A DNA stretch of 64,000 nt from Rothia mucilaginosa ATCC 25296. GTDB lineage: Bacteria > Actinomycetota > Actinomycetes > Actinomycetales > Micrococcaceae. A program made the position numbers and the translations under genes. Shown here in pieces: positions 34,962 to 46,665 of the stretch (the stretch's first letter is position 1; each line of letters opens with the position of its first letter). The stretch spans positions 1 through 64,000 of the forward strand of contig NZ_ACVO01000007.1 in assembly GCF_000175615.1 (NCBI RefSeq). Direction: 5' to 3'. The notes beneath the pieces were generated by a model that was not told the DNA's origin, ran no database searches, and worked only from the letters and a program-made list of their open reading frames with translations.

Positions 34962-36779
34962 CTACCAGAGCTCGTCCTCCGCACCGTAGGCAGCAAGTTC
35001 CTCACGAATCACCGACATCGACACCGAAGAGGAGTACCCGCGGCGAGCCAGCATCCCCAGCAGTCGGCGGGTCACCCTATCCTTTTCGGCGCGGTCGCTC
35101 AGATCCATGCCGGGGCGCAGCTTCTTACGCACCAGCTCGGCGGCGTCCTCACGTTCCTGCTCGTCGGTACGCTGAGCCAAGGCGTTCTCCGCCTCTTCAC
35201 CGTGCACCCCGCGTTCAGCAAGCTCACGGCGCAGCGCGGCGCGGGAGAGCTTCTTGGTGCGGCTCTTCTGCGCCACGAACGTTTGGGCGTATTCGGCGTC
35301 GTCAATGAGTTTTGCAGCCTCGAACTTATCGAGCAGCGGCTCAATAAGCTCCGCGTCAAAGCCTTCTGCCTGCAGCTTCTTACGCAGCTGACCTCGGGTT
35401 TTTGCCGAGTACGCCAGTTGGTTGTACACGATGGTTTTAGCGCGCGTGTAGGGGTCGGTTTCTTCCGCGGCTCGGGCGGCACGCACCTTCTGCTTCCAGG
35501 AGGTCACAGCGCCTTCCGCCTGTGAGGAAGCGCTTCCCTTCTGAAAACCGCGTGTCGGAGAACCGCCCTTTGGGGATCCAGCCGAAGCGGCACGGCGCTT
35601 GCCAATACCGACGCCCTGTGCTTCCTCCTCGGCAATACCGCGAATGAGTGCTTCTTCGGCGGGGGTGAGTTCTTCGTTCAAGCTACTTCCCTCCCTAAAT
35701 AGGTTGCTCCCCGAGCCGCGGCCCGCAGGACTCTTGCGGGTTTCCTCGTCGTCATTTCGAGCCCCGAAGGCGGGCGCGTAGGGCGAGCGGCTCCGCATTT
35801 TCTCTTGCTGCGCCGCACTCATGCGGCGGAACCCGCGCTTGTAGTCGGTGTTCTTGGAGGCGCGCGAAGACTTGCGTTTCTTCTGCTTATCCCGCTGAGC
35901 GGCTTGCCTCTCGATTTCTTCCTTCTCTTCGGCGGTGAGCCCCGATCCGATGGAGGCGGCACCGGCTCGACTCATGCGCCCCGCCGCCATAGGGCGCGGC
36001 TCGGCACCGCCGGGGGTGAAGGCACGAGCGGGCGCTTCGTCAATGGAGACGGCGGGTAGGTTCGGGTCAACGAGCAGGCTACGGCGCGGCGATTCGCCAT
36101 CCTCCCCAGAACTGCCATCTTCAAAGTTGCCGGGCACAGCCTGCAGGGGCAGCTCGGGTACGCGGAACTCCCCGGCGTAGTCGCCGCCGTTATCGCGGGC
36201 GATGCTTTCTTCAACAAAGCCGTGCGAGGCGGGGTGCCAGTCCGGGAACTCCTCGGCGGCTATCGAATCCGCGACCCTGTTCCGCACCCACTTTTTGGGT
36301 GCGTTTTCTGCGGACGCTGGCTTCTCCGCTACCGTTTCTGCGGGTACCGCTTCGTCCGAGGGTACCCAATATTCCCCCGCATAATATTCCCCTGTGTACT
36401 CTGCTTCAGGGTACAAAGGCTCTGCCGGATAGGGAGGTTCGTCCTCATAGGGAGGTTCACCCTCATAGGGAGGCTCATCAGGGTATGGGGGCTCTTCCTC
36501 ATACGGGGGCTCTTCAACAGCGGGAACAGTAGCCTGCGGCGCCTCCCAGGTGAGGGTGGGCTCCGCCAGGGCGGCAGGTGCCTCAAAATTGAGTACCTCG
36601 AAGCCGCCTACCTCAACCGGCGGGGCAACAGGCTCAAAGGAAACAGAGTTACCAAGCGCTGAGGAGCCGAAGTGCGGTTCGGTCGCATCCAGCGCCGCAA
36701 AACCGGCGTCGCCGTCACGCGCGCTGTTTCGCTCGTGCTCTTCATGGCCGTTCTGTTCCGTCATGCGCTGCTCCGTCAT
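34962..36779 (-). CDS. recX: RecX with 420-residue N-terminal extension
   Basis: RecX limits RecA filament growth. The recognised RecX domain is only the last 170 or so residues (about 435-605: TRAKTIVYNQLAYSAKTRGQLRKKL onward, three-helix repeats, ending EELAAYGAEDELW). Before it lies an extension that is low in complexity: PPYEEEPPYPDEPPYEGE-type repeats (about 90-128), an acidic and Tyr-rich stretch and a basic, Ser/Arg-rich part with KQKKRKSSRASK. Usual RecX proteins are 150-250 residues, so 605 is exceptional. ATG at 36779 has GAGGAGGA 8 nt upstream. A GTG at 35507 with GGAAGG 4 nt upstream could produce a normal 181-residue RecX from the same frame. It follows recA, as in most actinobacteria. 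Confidence 0.85.
   Translation of the reverse strand: MTEQRMTEQNGHEEHERNSARDGDAGFAALDATEPHFGSSALGNSVSFEPVAPPVEVGGFEVLNFEAPAALAEPTLTWEAPQATVPAVEEPPYEEEPPYPDEPPYEGEPPYEDEPPYPAEPLYPEAEYTGEYYAGEYWVPSDEAVPAETVAEKPASAENAPKKWVRNRVADSIAAEEFPDWHPASHGFVEESIARDNGGDYAGEFRVPELPLQAVPGNFEDGSSGEDGESPRRSLLVDPNLPAVSIDEAPARAFTPGGAEPRPMAAGRMSRAGAASIGSGLTAEEKEEIERQAAQRDKQKKRKSSRASKNTDYKRGFRRMSAAQQEKMRSRSPYAPAFGARNDDEETRKSPAGRGSGSNLFREGSSLNEELTPAEEALIRGIAEEEAQGVGIGKRRAASAGSPKGGSPTRGFQKGSASSQAEGAVTSWKQKVRAARAAEETDPYTRAKTIVYNQLAYSAKTRGQLRKKLQAEGFDAELIEPLLDKFEAAKLIDDAEYAQTFVAQKSRTKKLSRAALRRELAERGVHGEEAENALAQRTDEQEREDAAELVRKKLRPGMDLSDRAEKDRVTRRLLGMLARRGYSSSVSMSVIREELAAYGAEDELW
36435..36525 (-). repeat. PPY-encoding minisatellite in recX
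   Basis: About five 18-21-bp imperfect units, each with a CTCATAGGGAGG-like core on the plus strand, encode PPYxxE repeats. The number of units could vary between strains. Confidence 0.75.
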
Positions 36780-36930
36780 GCTCAGTTCCTCCTCTCCCCT
36801 GTGTTGGCTCGTTTGATGAGTTGGGTCACTGATGACCCGTGCGCCCGGCTATACGGCGCTTCCCCATTGTAACGAGGCGCTGTCTCAGTGCCCGCTCTTA
36901 CTCCATTTAACGTGCTCCCGTTAACGACAG

Positions 36931-36969
36931 ATTGCCGTGCACCGTGCGGAATGCACAGCACACGGCAAT
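36931..36969 (-). terminator. Hairpin between recA and recX
   Basis: ATTGCCGTG / CACGGCAAT pair perfectly, with a smaller GTGC/GCAC stem inside. The T tail is weak, so it may only reduce read-through from recA to recX. Confidence 0.5.
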
Positions 36970-37005
36970 CAGTCGTGGCGTTAGCAAGAAGCTACGCGGG
37001 CGGGT

Positions 37006-38109
37006 TTAGAACTCCTCAGCCAGCTCGTCCAGCGGGTCGTTGCCCTCGGACTCAGCAGCTGCCTGCTCGTCAGCTTCTTCCTCAATGATGCCCAGCTTCA
37101 CCAGAACCTTGTACTGCAGTTCCTCGGTGAGCTCGGGGTTGTCCTTGAGCAGCTTACGAACGTTCTCGCGGCCCTGGCCCAGCTGCTCACCGTCGTAGGT
37201 GAACCATGCGCCGGACTTCTTGACGATGTCGTTCTCCACCGCCAGGTCCAGGATGCCACCCTCAACGGAGATGCCCTCACCGTAGAGGATGTCGAACTCA
37301 GCCTGCTTGAAGGGCGGAGCCATCTTGTTCTTCACGATCTTGGCGCGGGTTCGGTTACCGATCGGGTTAGCGCCGTCCTTGAGGGTCTCAATGCGGCGGA
37401 TGTCGATACGGACCGAAGCGTAGAACTTCAGCGCCTTACCACCGGTGGTGGTTTCGGGAGAGCCGAAGAAGACGCCAATCTTCTCACGCAGCTGGTTGAT
37501 GAAGATTGCGGTGGTGCCGGTTGCGGAGAGGCGGCCGGTAATCTTACGCAGCGCCTGGCTCATGAGGCGAGCCTGCAGACCCACGTGGGAGTCACCCATG
37601 TCGCCTTCAATTTCGGCGCGGGGAACCAGCGCGGCAACGGAGTCGACGACCACGATATCAACGGCGCCGGAACCAACCAGCATGTCCATAATTTCCAGTG
37701 CCTGCTCACCGGTGTCGGGCTGAGAGACCAGCAGCTGGTCGATGTCCACGCCCAGCTTAGCCGCGTAAATCGGGTCCAGTGCGTGCTCGGCGTCAATGAA
37801 TGCTGCCACGCCGCCTGCCTTCTGAACGTTCGCTACAGCGTGCAGCGCAACGGTGGTCTTACCGGAGGACTCGGGACCGTAAATCTCGATGACGCGGCCG
37901 CGGGGCAGACCGCCAATACCCAAAGCGGCATCCAGGGCGATAGCGCCGGTGGAGATAACCTCGGTCTTGGTGATTTCCTTATCGCCCAGGCGCATGACTG
38001 CACCCTTGCCGTAGTTCTTGTCGATCTGTGCCATCACGGCTTCAAGTGCCTTGGCGCGACCCTCTTCGGGAACGCGAGCTACGCTCTGAGACTTGGTGTT
38101 CTTAGCCAC
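37006..38109 (-). CDS. recA: Recombinase RecA
   Basis: RecA pairs homologous DNA strands and activates LexA cleavage. The 367-residue protein has Walker [17 protein letters not shown], the [21 protein letters not shown] segment with Walker B and loop L1, and [19 protein letters not shown] (loop L2). The tail is acidic ([13 protein letters not shown]). The start is GTG at 38109 with GAGG 9 nt upstream. A LexA-like box at 38330-38345 sits beside a minus-strand -10 box, consistent with SOS control. DUF3046 is upstream and recX downstream, the usual actinobacterial order. Confidence 0.98.
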   Translation of the reverse strand: MAKNTKSQSVARVPEEGRAKALEAVMAQIDKNYGKGAVMRLGDKEITKTEVISTGAIALDAALGIGGLPRGRVIEIYGPESSGKTTVALHAVANVQKAGGVAAFIDAEHALDPIYAAKLGVDIDQLLVSQPDTGEQALEIMDMLVGSGAVDIVVVDSVAALVPRAEIEGDMGDSHVGLQARLMSQALRKITGRLSATGTTAIFINQLREKIGVFFGSPETTTGGKALKFYASVRIDIRRIETLKDGANPIGNRTRAKIVKNKMAPPFKQAEFDILYGEGISVEGGILDLAVENDIVKKSGAWFTYDGEQLGQGRENVRKLLKDNPELTEELQYKVLVKLGIIEEEADEQAAAESEGNDPLDELAEEF

Positions 38110-38499
38110 GGTAGTACCTCGTTCTTTGTGTTGTCAGTGGTTGACGGGAGTAATGTTTCTTCGGAATCGGTGGGACTCGTGATCGAGACCTTGAAGGTTT
38201 TGGCCTACCGGTTCCTTCTGAGACTACTCTAGGGTCACAGCCTGACAGGATAAGGCCATTTTTTAAAATCTGTGGAAAACTTTGAAGATTTTTCCGAAAA
38301 ATTCCTGATGTGGAAAAGTCTAGCATGAGTCGAACAAAATTACGACACGGTTTCGAATAAATCGGATAGGGTTTCGGCATATATTTTCGAAAATCCCCGG
38401 ATTATCGGCTAATTATTCGAAAATACCTCCCGCGCAGGCGCTAGCACTCGAACAAACGGTAGGCCCCGCCCCTACGCGAGAAAGCGCCAGACTCACCGA
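38110..38499. other. recA promoter region
   Basis: No gene seen in 390 bases. The region is A/T-rich compared with its surroundings from about 38230 to 38430 and contains many TTCGAA-type words. It holds the LexA-like box at 38330-38345 and the recA -10 box TAGACT at 38317-38322 (minus). The recA leader would be about 200 nt. Confidence 0.55.
38317..38345 (-). promoter_or_regulatory. LexA-like box and -10 box of recA
   Basis: On the minus strand the site TCGTAATTTTGTTCGA (38330-38345) matches 10 of 12 informative positions of TCGAAC-N4-GTTCGA. TAGACT (38317-38322) follows 7 nt later as a -10 box. The arrangement is that of an SOS operator covering the promoter. Confidence 0.6.
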
Positions 38500-38721
38500 C
38501 TAGCGCAATGGCTCCTTATCGGGGCCCAGGCGACGCTCCTGCGGAATCTCCTGCTCCTCACAGATCGCAAGCCACACATCCTTCGGGTTAACCCCCTGGT
38601 CCAGCGCCTCCGCAGCGGTCACATGACCCAGCGAACCCAGCACCAAGTCACGCGCCAGCACCGGTGCATACCCGGCACCGAACTCATACTCCATGCACGC
38701 CCAAAATTCGCTCAGCTTCAC
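38500..38721 (-). CDS. DUF3046 protein
   Basis: A 73-residue protein of the actinobacterial DUF3046 family, almost always found just upstream of recA. It begins MKLSEFWACMEYEFG (GTG start) and contains VLARDLVLGSLGHVTAAEALDQGV. Function unknown; the location suggests a link with RecA, but nothing in the sequence shows it. GTG at 38721 was chosen because AAGGAG lies 5 nt upstream; the GTG two codons earlier overlaps that Shine-Dalgarno. A 13-C homopolymer on the plus strand lies 61 nt upstream of its start. Confidence 0.88.
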   Translation of the reverse strand: MKLSEFWACMEYEFGAGYAPVLARDLVLGSLGHVTAAEALDQGVNPKDVWLAICEEQEIPQERRLGPDKEPLR

Positions 38722-38781
38722 AAGCACTCCTTACGCTTCACTGCTAGTTCGCTTCATAATTCGTCACATCGCCCGAGAGTA

Positions 38782-38794
38782 CCCCCCCCCCCCC
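38782..38794. repeat. Run of 13 C (poly-G on minus strand)
   Basis: Thirteen consecutive C on the plus strand lie between the clgR terminator and the DUF3046 start, just upstream of the likely promoter of DUF3046. Runs of this length change readily during replication. Confidence 0.95.
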
Positions 38795-38811
38795 AGAATA
38801 AACCCGAGAAT

Positions 38812-38858
38812 AAGCGATGCCGCACACCCCCACTTTACGGGGATGCACGGCATCGCTT
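38812..38858 (-). terminator. Terminator after clgR
   Basis: AAGCGATGCCG pairs perfectly with CGGCATCGCTT; CCCC/GGGG forms an inner stem. The minus-strand tail is TTATTCTCGGGTTTATTC. Confidence 0.75.
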
Positions 38859-38888
38859 CACGTTTAGCGCGGCATGTGCCGCCTCTCG

Positions 38889-39296
38889 TTACTTCGAGAG
38901 AATGTAGTAATCGCTCTTGTACTGCTCAGACATCTCAGCCGGAACAGTATCCGGAATCTGAACGCCCTCGAGAACCGCCATACGGTCGGCAACCTCACGC
39001 AGCATCTGGGACATCGGAATGTCCAGAGCCTGGCAAATCCACGCCAGCAGTTCGGAGGAAGCTTCCTTCTGACCGCGCTCAACTTCGCTCAGGTAACCGA
39101 GGGAAACACGGGCACGCTGGGAAACCTCGCGCAGGGTGCGGCCCTGACGCTGGCGAACATCGCGAAGAACCTCACCGATTGCCTGTCGCAGGGGAACAAC
39201 CTTAGCTTCCTCAACGACCGGGGCGACCTGTCGGGGGGTCTCCTCGATTTCCTTCCACTTAGTAATGCCATTAATCGATACGCGCTGCTTAGCCAT
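38889..39296 (-). CDS. clgR: ClgR-type XRE regulator
   Basis: A 135-residue helix-turn-helix regulator. The XRE domain spans about 37-98 ([45 protein letters not shown]), which is characteristic of ClgR, the activator of clp protease genes and, in some actinobacteria, of recA and stress genes. The protein ends in the unstructured [10 protein letters not shown]; ClgR proteins often end in a short degron and are ClpP substrates. The position between pncC/cinA and recA is typical. ATG at 39296 has only a weak Shine-Dalgarno. The 284-nt gap upstream contains a GTTCGC hexamer (minus, 39436-39441), which may be part of an autoregulatory site. Confidence 0.9.
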   Translation of the reverse strand: MAKQRVSINGITKWKEIEETPRQVAPVVEEAKVVPLRQAIGEVLRDVRQRQGRTLREVSQRARVSLGYLSEVERGQKEASSELLAWICQALDIPMSQMLREVADRMAVLEGVQIPDTVPAEMSEQYKSDYYILSK

Positions 39297-39580
39297 GAGC
39301 TTCTATATCACTTTCCTGAGTAGGTATTCCCGACCTGCGGGACTGTACAGAGTTAAGCCTAACTGATTTTTGGAGCGTGAGCTAGGGGCCCCGCCATTTT
39401 CGTCCTCTTCTTACGGCTTGTATCTATTCAAACAGGCGAACCTATGCCTTTATTCCTGTGGAGCTGAAAGAACCCTGTGAATATATTTGAACCGTAAATT
39501 TTTCTCAGGTAGGCGCCGCACAGACGACTACACAGCCGTTCCAGGCACCGCACAGCCCAGCCCAGTCCAGCCCTAGCACG

Positions 39581-40171
39581 CTACGCCAGCTCGTCCTTCA
39601 GAACCCCACCGGCACCGCCGCGCACCGCACGCGCCAGCAAAGCAATCGCATCCGCGCTCGCCGCTGCACGAATCTGCGCCCGATCCCCCGAATAATGGCG
39701 CTCAAACACTTCAGAACCGCCCGGGGAACACACACCGATATAGACCGTACCCACCGGCTGACCATCCGCAGGATCAGGACCGGCAACACCCGTGGTCGAC
39801 ACCGCATAATCGGCACCGCACACACGCGCCGCACCGACCGCCATCTGCACCGCCACCGCAGGATGCACCGCGCCCTCACGCGCCAGCAGCTGAGCGTCCA
39901 CGCCCAGCACCTGAGCCTTCACCTCGTAGGCGTACGAAATCACGCCGCCGCGGTAATACGCGGATGCGCCCGGCACCGTACAAATCGCGCCACCCACATC
40001 CCCGCCGGTCAGCGACTCAGCCGTCGCCACCTGCACCGGCCCCTCCTGGGCGGCGCGCAACTGCACCGCATCACGTAGCAGTAGCGCCGCCGCCTCCGGG
40101 GTACCGGTGAAAACCTCAGCGGAGGAAAGCTCAAGGGACAGAGCATCTTCAAGTACGAGGGGAACCATCAT
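39581..40171 (-). CDS. pncC: CinA-domain NMN amidohydrolase
   Basis: A 196-residue protein formed by the CinA C-terminal domain alone. PncC-type proteins deamidate nicotinamide mononucleotide in the pyridine nucleotide cycle. The family motif appears as VATAESLTGGDVGGAICTVPGASAYYRGG, with the catalytic-loop Ser, then GVAGPDPADGQPVGTVYIG. The N-terminal molybdopterin-binding-like half of full CinA is absent, as in most actinobacteria. Two consecutive ATG codons occur at 40171 and 40168, with AAAGGAGAGA just upstream. It lies between pgsA and clgR, the standard order. Confidence 0.92.
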   Translation of the reverse strand: MMVPLVLEDALSLELSSAEVFTGTPEAAALLLRDAVQLRAAQEGPVQVATAESLTGGDVGGAICTVPGASAYYRGGVISYAYEVKAQVLGVDAQLLAREGAVHPAVAVQMAVGAARVCGADYAVSTTGVAGPDPADGQPVGTVYIGVCSPGGSEVFERHYSGDRAQIRAAASADAIALLARAVRGGAGGVLKDELA

Positions 40172-40271
40172 TCTCTCCTTTCAGCGACGAACCGCCGCCC
40201 AAAACCTCACGCGGCACACAACGCGCCGCAGGTACAGCGAAGGGGAGCAGCACACGCCACTCCCCTCGCCT

Positions 40272-40919
40272 CTACTGACCGCCGCCCTGGGAGGCCTGAG
40301 CCTGCAACCAGTTACGACGCAAAATATACGCATCACGCACATACACCAGGCCGGTCCACACGGTAATCGCGGTGACCGCGCCCATCAGAACCCAACCAGG
40401 AATCAGCCAGCCAAGACCCAGCTGGCCCAGCGGCAGAAGCATCAGCACCAGCGCCACCGTCTGCAGCACGGTCTTAATCTTGCCGCCCTTACTAGCAGCC
40501 ATCACACCGTACTTAATGACGAACAGACGCATGATCGTAATACCCCACTCGCGCAGCAGAATCACAATCGTGACCCACCACCACAGCTCACCCAGCGCCG
40601 ACAGCACAATGAACGCCGCGCCGGTCAGGAACTTATCGGCAATCGGGTCAGCAATCTTACCGAAGCTCGTAATCAGATTACGCGAGCGCGCCAGGTAGCC
40701 GTCCGCCCAGTCCGTGAGCATGGCAAGAATGAAAATAATCCACGCCAGCCAGCGGTGCGTCGGATCAGCGGCACCAAAAGTACCGCCCGCAACCAGGGCA
40801 ACAATGAAGAAAGGAACCGCAATAATACGCAGAACCGTCAACACATTCGGCACATTCCAGTTCGAAGGCTTCGCTGTGCTGACCGCACCGGCGGATGCGG
40901 AATTGCGAGCTTCACTCAT
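40272..40919 (-). CDS. pgsA: Phosphatidylglycerophosphate synthase
   Basis: A 215-residue membrane enzyme that joins CDP-diacylglycerol and glycerol 3-phosphate, the first step to phosphatidylglycerol. The CDP-alcohol phosphotransferase motif D-x2-DG-x2-AR-x8-G-x3-D-x3-D is complete (starts at TDWADGYLAR and ends at IADPIADK, about residues 69-92). Four to six hydrophobic helices are visible. AAGGAG precedes ATG at 40919. pncC follows after 100 nt; a terminator at 41002-41061 separates it from ftsK upstream. Confidence 0.96.
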   Translation of the reverse strand: MSEARNSASAGAVSTAKPSNWNVPNVLTVLRIIAVPFFIVALVAGGTFGAADPTHRWLAWIIFILAMLTDWADGYLARSRNLITSFGKIADPIADKFLTGAAFIVLSALGELWWWVTIVILLREWGITIMRLFVIKYGVMAASKGGKIKTVLQTVALVLMLLPLGQLGLGWLIPGWVLMGAVTAITVWTGLVYVRDAYILRRNWLQAQASQGGGQ

Positions 40920-41001
40920 AACGGCTCCTTACGGGTAGATGGCTTTCGACGGTGAGAGACCGCGTACGCACCGACACCTAAACGTATCGGGGATACGCAA
41001 A

Positions 41002-41061
41002 CACCCCGTACCGTCCATTATACGTGTGCCGTAGCAGACATCACAGGGACGGTACGGGGTG
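41002..41061 (-). terminator. Terminator after ftsK
   Basis: A perfect 15-bp stem CACCCCGTACCGTCC with its complement and a 30-nt loop lies 59 nt beyond the ftsK stop. The tail on the minus strand is short (TTTG). Confidence 0.75.
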
Positions 41062-41119
41062 CATGTCGCGCACTCACTCAGCCGAGTGGACTCAGCCGAA
41101 TGGATAGGGCGCTGAAGGA

Positions 41120-44100
41120 CTAGCGGCCGGTCAGCTGCCAGGCGTCCTCCGAGCCCTCATCATCGGGCTCATCGAAATAGTCGGTGACCGGCTCGCCCGG
41201 GTCCACCGCATTCGCGTACGGGTCGGCAGCCGGAGGCTCCTCACCGCGAATACGCGCCAGGGTCGCCTGCAGGTCGTCCGGGCGGATAAGCACCTCACGT
41301 GCCTTCGAGCCCTCCGAGGGGCCCACCACGCCCTGCGACTCCAGCAGGTCCATGATGCGTCCGGCCTTCGCGAAGCCCATGCGTAGCTTACGCTGCAGCA
41401 TCGAGGTTGAACCGAACTGGGTCGTAATCACAATCTCCGCCGCCTGCAGCAGATCGTCGAGGTCATCGCCGATTTCCTCATCAATCTGCTTCTTCGCGGC
41501 AGAGACCATCACGTCCTCACGGTAGATGGTCGGCGCCTGCTTCTTCACGTGCTCAACCACGGCGTGAATCTCAGACTCAGACACCCACGCGCCCTGAACA
41601 CGCATCGGCTTCGAGGCACCCATCGGCAGGAAGAGCGCGTCACCCTGACCGATCAGCTTCTCCGCGCCGGGCTGATCCAGCACCACGCGAGAGTCAGTGA
41701 CCGAGGAGGTCGCAAACGCCATACGAGACGGAACGTTCGCCTTAATCAGACCGGTCACCACATCCACCGACGGACGCTGGGTCGCCAGCACCAGGTGAAT
41801 ACCCGCCGCACGCGCCAGCTGCGTAATACGAACAATCGCCTCTTCCACGTCACGCGGGGCGACCATCATCAGGTCGGCGAGCTCGTCAACAATCACCAGC
41901 AGGTACGGGTACTCGTGCACCGTGCGCTTGCTACCGGGATCGGGCTGAACCTTACCCTCACGCACCGCCTTGTTGAAGTCGTCTACGTGCTTGTAGCCGT
42001 AGTGGGCGAGGTCGTCGTAGCGGGCGTCCATCTCACGAACCACCCACTGAAGAGCCTCAGCGGCCTTCTTCGGGTTCGTAATGATGGGCGTAATCAGGTG
42101 CGGAATACCCTCATAGGCGGTCAGCTCCACACGCTTCGGGTCAACCATCACCAGGCGCACCTGGTCGGGGGTTGCGCGCATCAGAATCGAGGTAATCATC
42201 GAGTTCACGAACGAAGACTTACCGGCACCGGTCGCACCAGCGACCAGCATATGCGGCATCTTCGCGAGGTTCGCCAGCACGAAACCGCCCTCAACGTCCT
42301 TACCCACACCCATGACCATCGGGTGCTGGTTCGCGTGAGCCTGCGGGGAACGCAGCACATCACCCAGGGCAACGGTCTCACGGTCCGTATTCGGAATCTC
42401 AATACCAATCGCGGACTTACCCGGAATCGGGGACAGAATACGAACATCCGGGCTCGCCACAGCGTACGCAATGTTCTTGCTCAGCGCGGTCACACGCTCC
42501 ACCTTCGTGGCGGGACCCAGCTCAATCTCGTAACGGGTCACGGTCGGGCCGCGCGAGAAGCCGGTGACCTGCGCATCCACCTTGAACTGCTCCAGCACAT
42601 TCGTCAGAGCCTCAACCACGTGCTCGTTGACCTCGGAGGATTCCTTAGCGGGCGGGCCAGAAACCAGCATCTCCTCAGAAGGCAGCACGTACGCGCCGCG
42701 GGAGGACTGCACAACCTGCTCGCCGCGCGCCTGCTCGGTGGTCGCCACCTGAGTATTGTTCTGCAGCGGGCGGGATGCGCCAGCCTCGGGCGCTCGCGAA
42801 GCCGCGGGAGCCGCGTTCTTCGGGTGCGCGCCGGGCGAGTGCATGCGGGTCGGAATCGGAGGCTGAGCCGCGGGTGCGGCAGGAGCCTGGGACGCGGAAG
42901 CCGGAGCGGCAGACTGTGCAGGGTTCACCATCTGGTGCGGCTTCGTCTGCGGTGCAGCTTCCTCAGCGGCGCCGAAGCCGTCGTATGCCTCAACGTCAAA
43001 GAGAGGCTCCTCGCCAGGAATACGGTTCACGCGGCCGTTCGCCACAGCGGCGCGCTGCACCTGATCCAGGCGGGCTGCGGGCGCATCCGACGCCTCAACG
43101 TCAAAGAGGTCAGGGCTGCTCGAATAAGCGCCGTTCTGTGCAGAGGTACCCTGGGCGGACGCACCCTGCGCGGCCGGTGCCTGATTGAGGCGACCGGGCA
43201 GACGGGACAGACGGTTCGGCTTAGCCGCCGGGCGCGTCTGCTGAGCGGATGCCTGCGCAGAATCCTGTGCAGAGTCCTCCGGCTGTACCGGCATCTGCGT
43301 GGTCTCCGGGTGAGTCTCATCCACCACGGCGCTCACGAATGCTTCATCACCGGCGTACTCGTCCAGGGAAGAATCGGTCGACGCAGCGGGAGCAATGCCC
43401 AACCAGCCGCGCAGACGAGCGAACAGGCCGCCAGACTTCTGAGGCGTGCGTGCCGGCTTCTCGTCCTCGTACAGGTAGCTGCGGTCATGCTCCTCAGCGT
43501 TCAGGTCCACGGTCTGAGTCGCATCCGAAGGGCTATCCTTCGCGGAGGTTCGAGTCGTGCCGTTCGGCTTCTCACCCAGAGCCAGACCGACCAGGTGCAA
43601 AGTACGCGGCACCACCTGACGAATCGGGGTATTCGTCAGAACCATCAGACCGGCAATACCCAGAAGCAGGTGAATCAGAATCTCAACGAACGCAATACCG
43701 CCGCTCACACGCACAATGGGGGTGCCCAGCAGCACGCCAGCCACACCACCACCAGCCCAGACGGCGTCAAAACCATCCGCGAAGGTCGGGTGACCCGCAT
43801 GGCGAGCAAAGAACAGGGAGGTCGCCACCAGGATGATGAAGGAGCCCAACGCCACGCGGTTATTACGTTTAATCAGGTCGGGTCCACGGAAAACGCACCA
43901 CGCCATGATGAGGCAGAACACCGGGACCAGCAGGGCGCCCTGACCGAAGATACCGCCCAGCATCGTGTGCCAGGCGTCCAGGGGCGCACGCAACAAACCG
44001 AGGGAGGTGTGGGCACGCCAGTTGTACCATTCCACTCCGGCGCTGATGAGGCCGAACAGCAGAATGGTGAGCGCGCCGCCGTCACGGCGGTCTTCGGGCG

Positions 44101-44314
44101 CAAGGTCGGTGCGCACCGCGCCAATGGAGCGGAAGAGCCCACCGATAGCGTGAGCGATGCTCAGCCAGACGGAGGAAATAGCGCCCGCTACAGGGTTCGC
44201 CGCGTTGGCACCGCGCTGGGCACCGCCTCGGGAGGTGGTGCGCTTGCGGGTGGTCTTCTTAGTGTTTGCTTTAGTAGAGGTCGTGTTACGACCCTTCGTG
44301 GTCCGTGGAGCCAT
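41120..44314 (-). CDS. ftsK: DNA translocase FtsK/SpoIIIE
   Basis: A 1064-residue septal DNA pump that clears chromosome ends from the division site. In order: a basic N-terminus (1-45), four membrane segments (about 80-255), a long low-complexity linker rich in Ala, Pro and Gln (about 260-560) with the motif LFDVEA repeated twice, the RecA-like motor (Walker [39 protein letters not shown]alker B) and the C-terminal winged-helix gamma domain (about 985-1050) that reads polarity sequences. ATG at 44314 has TACCCT exactly 7 nt upstream and AAAAGGT touching it, so a leaderless mRNA is likely. It lies between rnj and pgsA as usual. Confidence 0.97.
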   Translation of the reverse strand: MAPRTTKGRNTTSTKANTKKTTRKRTTSRGGAQRGANAANPVAGAISSVWLSIAHAIGGLFRSIGAVRTDLAPEDRRDGGALTILLFGLISAGVEWYNWRAHTSLGLLRAPLDAWHTMLGGIFGQGALLVPVFCLIMAWCVFRGPDLIKRNNRVALGSFIILVATSLFFARHAGHPTFADGFDAVWAGGGVAGVLLGTPIVRVSGGIAFVEILIHLLLGIAGLMVLTNTPIRQVVPRTLHLVGLALGEKPNGTTRTSAKDSPSDATQTVDLNAEEHDRSYLYEDEKPARTPQKSGGLFARLRGWLGIAPAASTDSSLDEYAGDEAFVSAVVDETHPETTQMPVQPEDSAQDSAQASAQQTRPAAKPNRLSRLPGRLNQAPAAQGASAQGTSAQNGAYSSSPDLFDVEASDAPAARLDQVQRAAVANGRVNRIPGEEPLFDVEAYDGFGAAEEAAPQTKPHQMVNPAQSAAPASASQAPAAPAAQPPIPTRMHSPGAHPKNAAPAASRAPEAGASRPLQNNTQVATTEQARGEQVVQSSRGAYVLPSEEMLVSGPPAKESSEVNEHVVEALTNVLEQFKVDAQVTGFSRGPTVTRYEIELGPATKVERVTALSKNIAYAVASPDVRILSPIPGKSAIGIEIPNTDRETVALGDVLRSPQAHANQHPMVMGVGKDVEGGFVLANLAKMPHMLVAGATGAGKSSFVNSMITSILMRATPDQVRLVMVDPKRVELTAYEGIPHLITPIITNPKKAAEALQWVVREMDARYDDLAHYGYKHVDDFNKAVREGKVQPDPGSKRTVHEYPYLLVIVDELADLMMVAPRDVEEAIVRITQLARAAGIHLVLATQRPSVDVVTGLIKANVPSRMAFATSSVTDSRVVLDQPGAEKLIGQGDALFLPMGASKPMRVQGAWVSESEIHAVVEHVKKQAPTIYREDVMVSAAKKQIDEEIGDDLDDLLQAAEIVITTQFGSTSMLQRKLRMGFAKAGRIMDLLESQGVVGPSEGSKAREVLIRPDDLQATLARIRGEEPPAADPYANAVDPGEPVTDYFDEPDDEGSEDAWQLTGR

Positions 44315-44321
44315 ACCTTTT

Positions 44322-44327
44322 AGGGTA
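44322..44327 (-). promoter_or_regulatory. -10 box of leaderless ftsK mRNA
   Basis: TACCCT on the minus strand lies 7 nt before the ftsK ATG, the same box and spacing as at miaB. Confidence 0.55.
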
Positions 44328-44491
44328 TCAACCTTCCCGTTAATGTATCGATTCTTTCGTTATCAGTGAGCTAAAAAGTGTGCCCCGCCCTGTCTCTGTG
44401 AGGGCATTGATAGGGCGCTGATGAGGCGCTTCTCCCCTACCGCATTCGCTTTCACGTAGCTTTCCGCCCGTACATTCTGCAGATACACAGC

Positions 44492-44524
44492 AGGCGGGGC
44501 CGACACAACGTATCGACCCCGCCT
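44492..44524 (-). terminator. Terminator after rnj
   Basis: AGGCGGGGCCGA pairs with TCGACCCCGCCT (one wobble), 9-nt loop, 36 nt after the rnj stop. Tail on the minus strand is weak in T. Confidence 0.65.
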
Positions 44525-44560
44525 TTTCGCTATGACAGGCGACTAGCCTCGCGCAGAGTA

Positions 44561-46276
<1,716 letters not shown>

Positions 46277-46665
46277 CGTGTGTCTCCTCTTTCTTCTATG
46301 TTTTCTTGTGATGTCTGTGATTCGTAGGCGACGCTTCGTACCGCAAGCGCTCCCGCCGGTTCGGCTCTCACATGCCGAGGAGGTGGGGTGCTGCCGGTGC
46401 GTCCAAATCACCGAAAGTATTCAAAAGTATTTGGGGTGTAGTGCGCGGGTGCCTCTACCTAAGCTGGGCCCCTGTCTGAGTGGTGGGCCGAATCATCGAC
46501 GGTAAACCGCGGCAATACGCCAGAGCGGACCCCTCACCTAGTGTTAGGTGTGGAGTCCGCGTCCGTTGGCTACATCATGCGCCCCGAAGTCGGGGTGGAC
46601 GGTAGCCGAAGTCCTCTATATATACGCTCCCCGCGCTATTGCATACGCTGGGTCAGCGTTAAAGT
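46277..46665. other. Intergenic region rnj / dapA
   Basis: No gene seen in 389 bases. It contains the dapA terminator (46525-46560), the rnj promoter area and several GC-rich inverted repeats without clear identity. A long mRNA leader for rnj is possible. Confidence 0.5.
46525..46560 (-). terminator. Terminator after dapA
   Basis: GCGGAC / GTCCGC and CACCTA / TAGGTG form a 36-nt interrupted hairpin 106 nt after the dapA stop. The T tail is weak. Confidence 0.55.

Noticed and set aside
36435..36525. Repeats resembling a CRISPR array
   Set aside because: They are in-frame codon repeats of a PPYxxE tract inside recX, with no unique spacers.
41549..44323. A 924-codon open frame on the plus strand opposite ftsK
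   Set aside because: It is the antisense shadow of ftsK in a high-GC codon pattern; its protein is rich in Arg, His and Leu and has no family features or ribosome-binding site.
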